Below the pieces are notes generated by a model, which searched no databases, had not been told where the DNA came from, and saw only the letters and a program-made list of their open reading frames with translations. DNA of 64,000 nt from Paraphysomonas bandaiensis (Eukaryota; Chrysophyceae). Shown piece after piece: positions 62,101 through 64,000 of this stretch. Location: contig CBFFRP010000348.1 of the NCBI GenBank assembly GCA_965644295.1, positions 62,001 through 126,000 of the forward strand. Direction: 5' to 3'. Each line of letters opens with the position of its first letter. Position 1 is the stretch's first letter. The translations under genes were made by a program, and so were the position numbers.

Positions 62101-64000
62101 TCAGAAACATTCCTACTGCGCCTGCTCGAAGATGGTGAAGATCTAGATACCTTTGATGACTTCTTACTGCTTCTACTACCATGATCACGGTGATGACGAC
62201 GTCTTCTCTTGCCATCACCCATCGACAAATTAGATACTAAGCGCTTCCACATTCCCTTCCCATCTCTACGTCGAACACCGTGCTTCTTCGTTGGCTTAAC
62301 ATCACTGACTGAACTAACTATACTGGACTCAACACTATGTACATCAGAATCGCTAGCATCGACTTCATCAATGATATTGGCCTCATCACTGGCGCCATCA
62401 GCATCTGACTCAGAAACATTCCTACTGCGCCTGCTCGAAGATGGTGAAGATCTAGATACCTTTGATGACTTCTTACTGCTTCTACTACCATGATCACGGC
62501 GATGACGACGTCTTCTCTTGCCATCACCCATCGACAAATTAGATACTAAGCGCTTCCACATTCCCTTCCCATCTCTACGTCGAACACCGTGCTTCTTCGT
62601 TGGCTTAACATCACTGCTGAGACTAACTATACTGGACTCAACACTATGCACATCAGAATCGCTAGCATCGACTTCATCAATGATATTGGCCTCATCACTG
62701 GCGTCATCAGCATCTGACTCAGAAACATTCCTACTGCGCCTGCTCGAAGATGGTGAAGATCTAGATACCTTTGATGACTTCTTACTGCTTCTACTACCAT
62801 GATCACGGTGATGACGACGTCTTCTCTTGCCATCATCCATCGACAAATTAGATACTAAGCGCTTCCACATTCCCTTCCCATCTCTACGTCGAACACCGTG
62901 CTTCTTCGTTGGCTTAACATCACTGACTGAACTAACTATACTGGACTCAACACTATGTACATCACAATCGCTAGCATCGACTTCATCAATGATATTGGCC
63001 TCATCACTGGCGTCATCAGCATCTGACTCAGAAACATTCCTACTGCGCCTGCTCGAAGATGGTGAAGATCTAGATACCTTTGATGACTTCTTACTGCTTC
63101 TACTACCATGATCACGGTGATGACGACGTCTTCTCTTGCCATCACCCATCGACAGATTAGATACTAAGCGCTTCCACATTCCCTTCCCATCTCTACGTCG
63201 AACACCGTGCTTCTTCGTTGGCTTAACATCACTGACTGAACTAACTATACTGGACTCAACACTATGTACATCAGAATCGCTAGCATCGACTTCATCAATG
63301 ATATTGGCCTCATCACTGGCGTCATCAGCATCTGACTCAGAAACATTCCTACTGCGCCTGCTCGAAGATGGTGAAGATCTAGATACCTTTGATGACTTCT
63401 TACTGCTTCTACTACCATGATCACGGTGATGACGACGTCTTCTCTTGCCATCACCCATCGACAAATTAGATACTAAGCGCTTCCACATTCCCTTCCCATC
63501 TCTACGTCGAACACCGTGCTTCTTCGTTGGCTTAACATCACTGACTGAACTAACTATACTGGACTCAACACTATGCACATCAGAATCGCTAGCATCGACT
63601 TCAATGATATTGGCCTCATCACTGGCGTCATCAGCATCTGACTCAGAAACATTCCTACTGCGCCTGCTCGAAGATGGTGAAGATCTAGATACCTTTGATG
63701 ACTTCTTACTGCTTCTACTACCATGATCACGGTGATGACGACGTCTTCTCTTGCCATCATCCATCGACAAATTAGATACTAAGCGCTTCCACATTCCCTT
63801 CCCATCTCTACGTCGAACACCGTGCTTCTTCGTTGGCTTAACATCACTGACTGAACTAACTATACTGGACTCAACACTATGTACATCACAATCGCTAGCA
63901 TCGACTTCATCAATGATATTGGCCTCATCACTGGCGTCATCAGCATCTGACTCAGAAACATTCCTACTGCGCCTGCTCGAAGATGGTGAAGATCTAGATA
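59139..64000 (-). CDS. Giant charged tandem-repeat protein (5' partial), unknown function
   Basis: Continuous minus-strand frame from the right edge to a stop at 59139, more than 1,600 codons, so the start lies outside the window. From 64000 to about 60550 it consists of some eleven near-identical units of 103 aa. Each unit has an acidic/Ser block (SESDADDASDEANII, EVDASDSDVHSVESS), a KPTKKHGVRRRDGKG linker, a hydrophobic MWKRLVSNLSM, and a strongly basic RRRRHHRDHG then SRSSKKSSKVSRSSPSSSRR. The repeats end at SESDYATS. The unique C-terminus (about 470 aa) contains FGWFKMSSCLRPRFVYVPPF, GDHLGGVFTIGICNLSNVLL, a short coiled-coil-like KLEMVIKDVNDMKRSLSSL and no membrane span. The Ser/Lys/Arg blocks suit phosphorylation and polyanion, silica or nucleic-acid binding. 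The family is not recognised and any N-terminal signal peptide cannot be seen. Confidence 0.8.
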   Translation of the reverse strand, partial: SRSSPSSSRRSRNVSESDADDASDEANIIDEVDASDCDVHSVESSIVSSVSDVKPTKKHGVRRRDGKGMWKRLVSNLSMDDGKRRRRHHRDHGSRSSKKSSKVSRSSPSSSRRSRNVSESDADDASDEANIIEVDASDSDVHSVESSIVSSVSDVKPTKKHGVRRRDGKGMWKRLVSNLSMGDGKRRRRHHRDHGSRSSKKSSKVSRSSPSSSRRSRNVSESDADDASDEANIIDEVDASDSDVHSVESSIVSSVSDVKPTKKHGVRRRDGKGMWKRLVSNLSMGDGKRRRRHHRDHGSRSSKKSSKVSRSSPSSSRRSRNVSESDADDASDEANIIDEVDASDCDVHSVESSIVSSVSDVKPTKKHGVRRRDGKGMWKRLVSNLSMDDGKRRRRHHRDHGSRSSKKSSKVSRSSPSSSRRSRNVSESDADDASDEANIIDEVDASDSDVHSVESSIVSLSSDVKPTKKHGVRRRDGKGMWKRLVSNLSMGDGKRRRRHRRDHGSRSSKKSSKVSRSSPSSSRRSRNVSESDADGASDEANIIDEVDASDSDVHSVESSIVSSVSDVKPTKKHGVRRRDGKGMWKRLVSNLSMGDGKRRRRHHRDHGSRSSKKSSKVSRSSPSSSRRSRNVSESDADDASDEANIIDEVDASDCDVHSVESSIVSSVSDVKPTKKHGVRRRDGKGMWKRLVSNLSMDDGKRRRRHHRDHGSRSSKKSSKVSRSSPSSSRRSRNVSESDADGASDEANIIDEVDASDSDVHSVESSIVSSVSDVKPTKKHGVRRRDGKGMWKRLVSNLSMDDGKRRRRHHRDHGSRSSKKSSKVSRSSPSSSRRSRNVSESDADDASDEANIIDEVDASDSDVHSVESSIVSSVSDVKPTKKHGVRRKDGKGMWKRLVSNLSMGDGKRRRRHHRDHGSRSSKKSSKVSRSSPSSSRRSRNVSESDADGASDEANIIDEVDASDSDVHSVESSIVSSVSDVKPTKKHGVRRRDGKGMWKRLVSNLSMGDGKRRRRHRRDHGSRSSKKSSKVSRSSPSSSRRSRNVSESDADGASDEANIIDEVDASDSDVHSVESSIVSSVSDVKPTKKHGVRRRDGKGMWKRLVSNLSMDDGKRRRRHHRDHGSRSSKKSSKVSRSSPSSSRRSRNVSESDYATSVFSESPVVESRFGWFKMSSCLRPRFVYVPPFREWLVGDHLGGVFTIGICNLSNVLLSDTFRNACIEGKDTCDKSQPSLIGFLTHIAVKSVRQPVRFLSGIGELQGGEFGQSKDSLLSQVTDGVSLTDRLTSVPDLDLVESMASDFAMMSSDSCQSAASSSDDKDSYLRWWQNQLEKRIARNEKRLHDNKENRVSTSVRRIGSPMRFSPLRDVAMSPGPRCSRTYISSDADEQCQVGKSSYSIDEAKLGLVVDWNCKLSPKSKIEEATDTYSDCASGSEINYFKTSMLAASTTESVGTCHSAHTAFSDSFTNPEQSATSCLREMDIKLEMVIKDVNDMKRSLSSLPRDSPDTSHVMAHSPLHKDERNACNGCIPSSHDVVQVSKSGSCVFPVSSRLFSPSSYWERSSASSRLPGYTSFSEWYTEPYRQAVDSDVFGCSEISSSPARYRDKMYISHTLFKSTREDIL
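60550..64000. repeat. 309-bp tandem repeat array (coding)
   Basis: About eleven head-to-tail units with a strict 309-bp period (for example 60664, 60973, 61282, 61591, 61900, 62209, 62518, 62827, 63136, 63445). One unit near 63600 is 306 bp through loss of a codon. Units differ by few bases. The array continues past the window edge. Confidence 0.97.

Noticed and set aside
60664-63726. Plus-strand 94-codon open frames repeated every 309 bp
   Set aside because: They are antisense shadows of the minus-strand repeat gene; each is closed by the same stop and their composition follows the repeat.
1-64000. CRISPR array or prokaryotic operon structure
   Set aside because: Spliceosomal introns and eukaryotic gene families show nuclear DNA; the only regular array is the coding 309-bp repeat, which has no spacers.

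Overview
The window is nuclear DNA of a protist. Genes lie on both strands, most are intron-poor or carry GT-AG introns of about 30-70 nt, and intergenic DNA is AT-rich with microsatellites and transposon relics. The strongest taxonomic clue is a silicic acid transporter (SIT) with two EGLQ/GRQ pairs at 42.6-44.2 kb. SITs are known mainly from silicifying protists such as diatoms, chrysophytes and other ochrophytes, choanoflagellates and some rhizarians. Together with a Crinkler-type NTPase-nuclease relative, a gelsolin-containing MAP kinase phosphatase and a Gly-Lys-rich H2A.Z tail, this makes a stramenopile the best guess, but it is an inference and no ribosomal marker is present.

Layout. 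1-6.9 kb: 3' part of VWA8 (AAA+ modules plus a von Willebrand A domain, many small introns). 6.9-10.8 kb: gene-poor, with a dispersed repeat, a broken OCH1-like glycosyltransferase scrap, a small two-exon gene with a 30-nt intron, and a perfect 19-bp hairpin. 10.8-19.3 kb: HAD-fold protein with a Cys-rich module, MKP1-like phosphatase, PIG-A (first enzyme of GPI-anchor synthesis), histone H2A.Z. 21-31 kb: stefin-type cystatin, SLC12 cation-chloride cotransporter, an 840-aa EF-hand protein and a leucine-rich-repeat protein in divergent arrangement. 31.7-40 kb: a transposon graveyard with Ty1/copia LTRs and a decayed gag-protease-integrase, a Tc1/mariner transposase piece, a tRNA-like Pol III unit, duplicated blocks and a Cys-rich single-pass membrane protein with a pseudogene copy. 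40-46.3 kb: amidase, SIT, and a two-pore-type channel whose selectivity filters are not canonical. 47-53.7 kb: remnants, a 53-bp perfect copy of the DIS3L2 3' end, and a Crinkler-like P-loop NTPase/REase gene with a tandemly duplicated, broken 3' end. 53.8-56.4 kb: DIS3L2-like exoribonuclease. 57.8-58.6 kb: a 0.7-kb element with inverted ends. 59.1-64 kb: a very large gene (open at the right edge) built of near-identical 309-bp (103-aa) repeats that alternate acidic and Arg/Lys/Ser-rich blocks, followed by a unique C-terminal domain of about 470 aa.

There is no operon-like organisation and the housekeeping genes are unrelated in function. The two most interesting elements are the SIT and the giant charged-repeat protein in the same window. 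The latter has Ser/Lys-rich segments that recall silica-associated proteins, but equally nuclear SR-like proteins. The most convincing new structural observation is a 174-bp insertion in one LTR, bounded by 12-bp direct repeats, with its empty site preserved in the second LTR copy and a longer relative at 57.8-58.6 kb.
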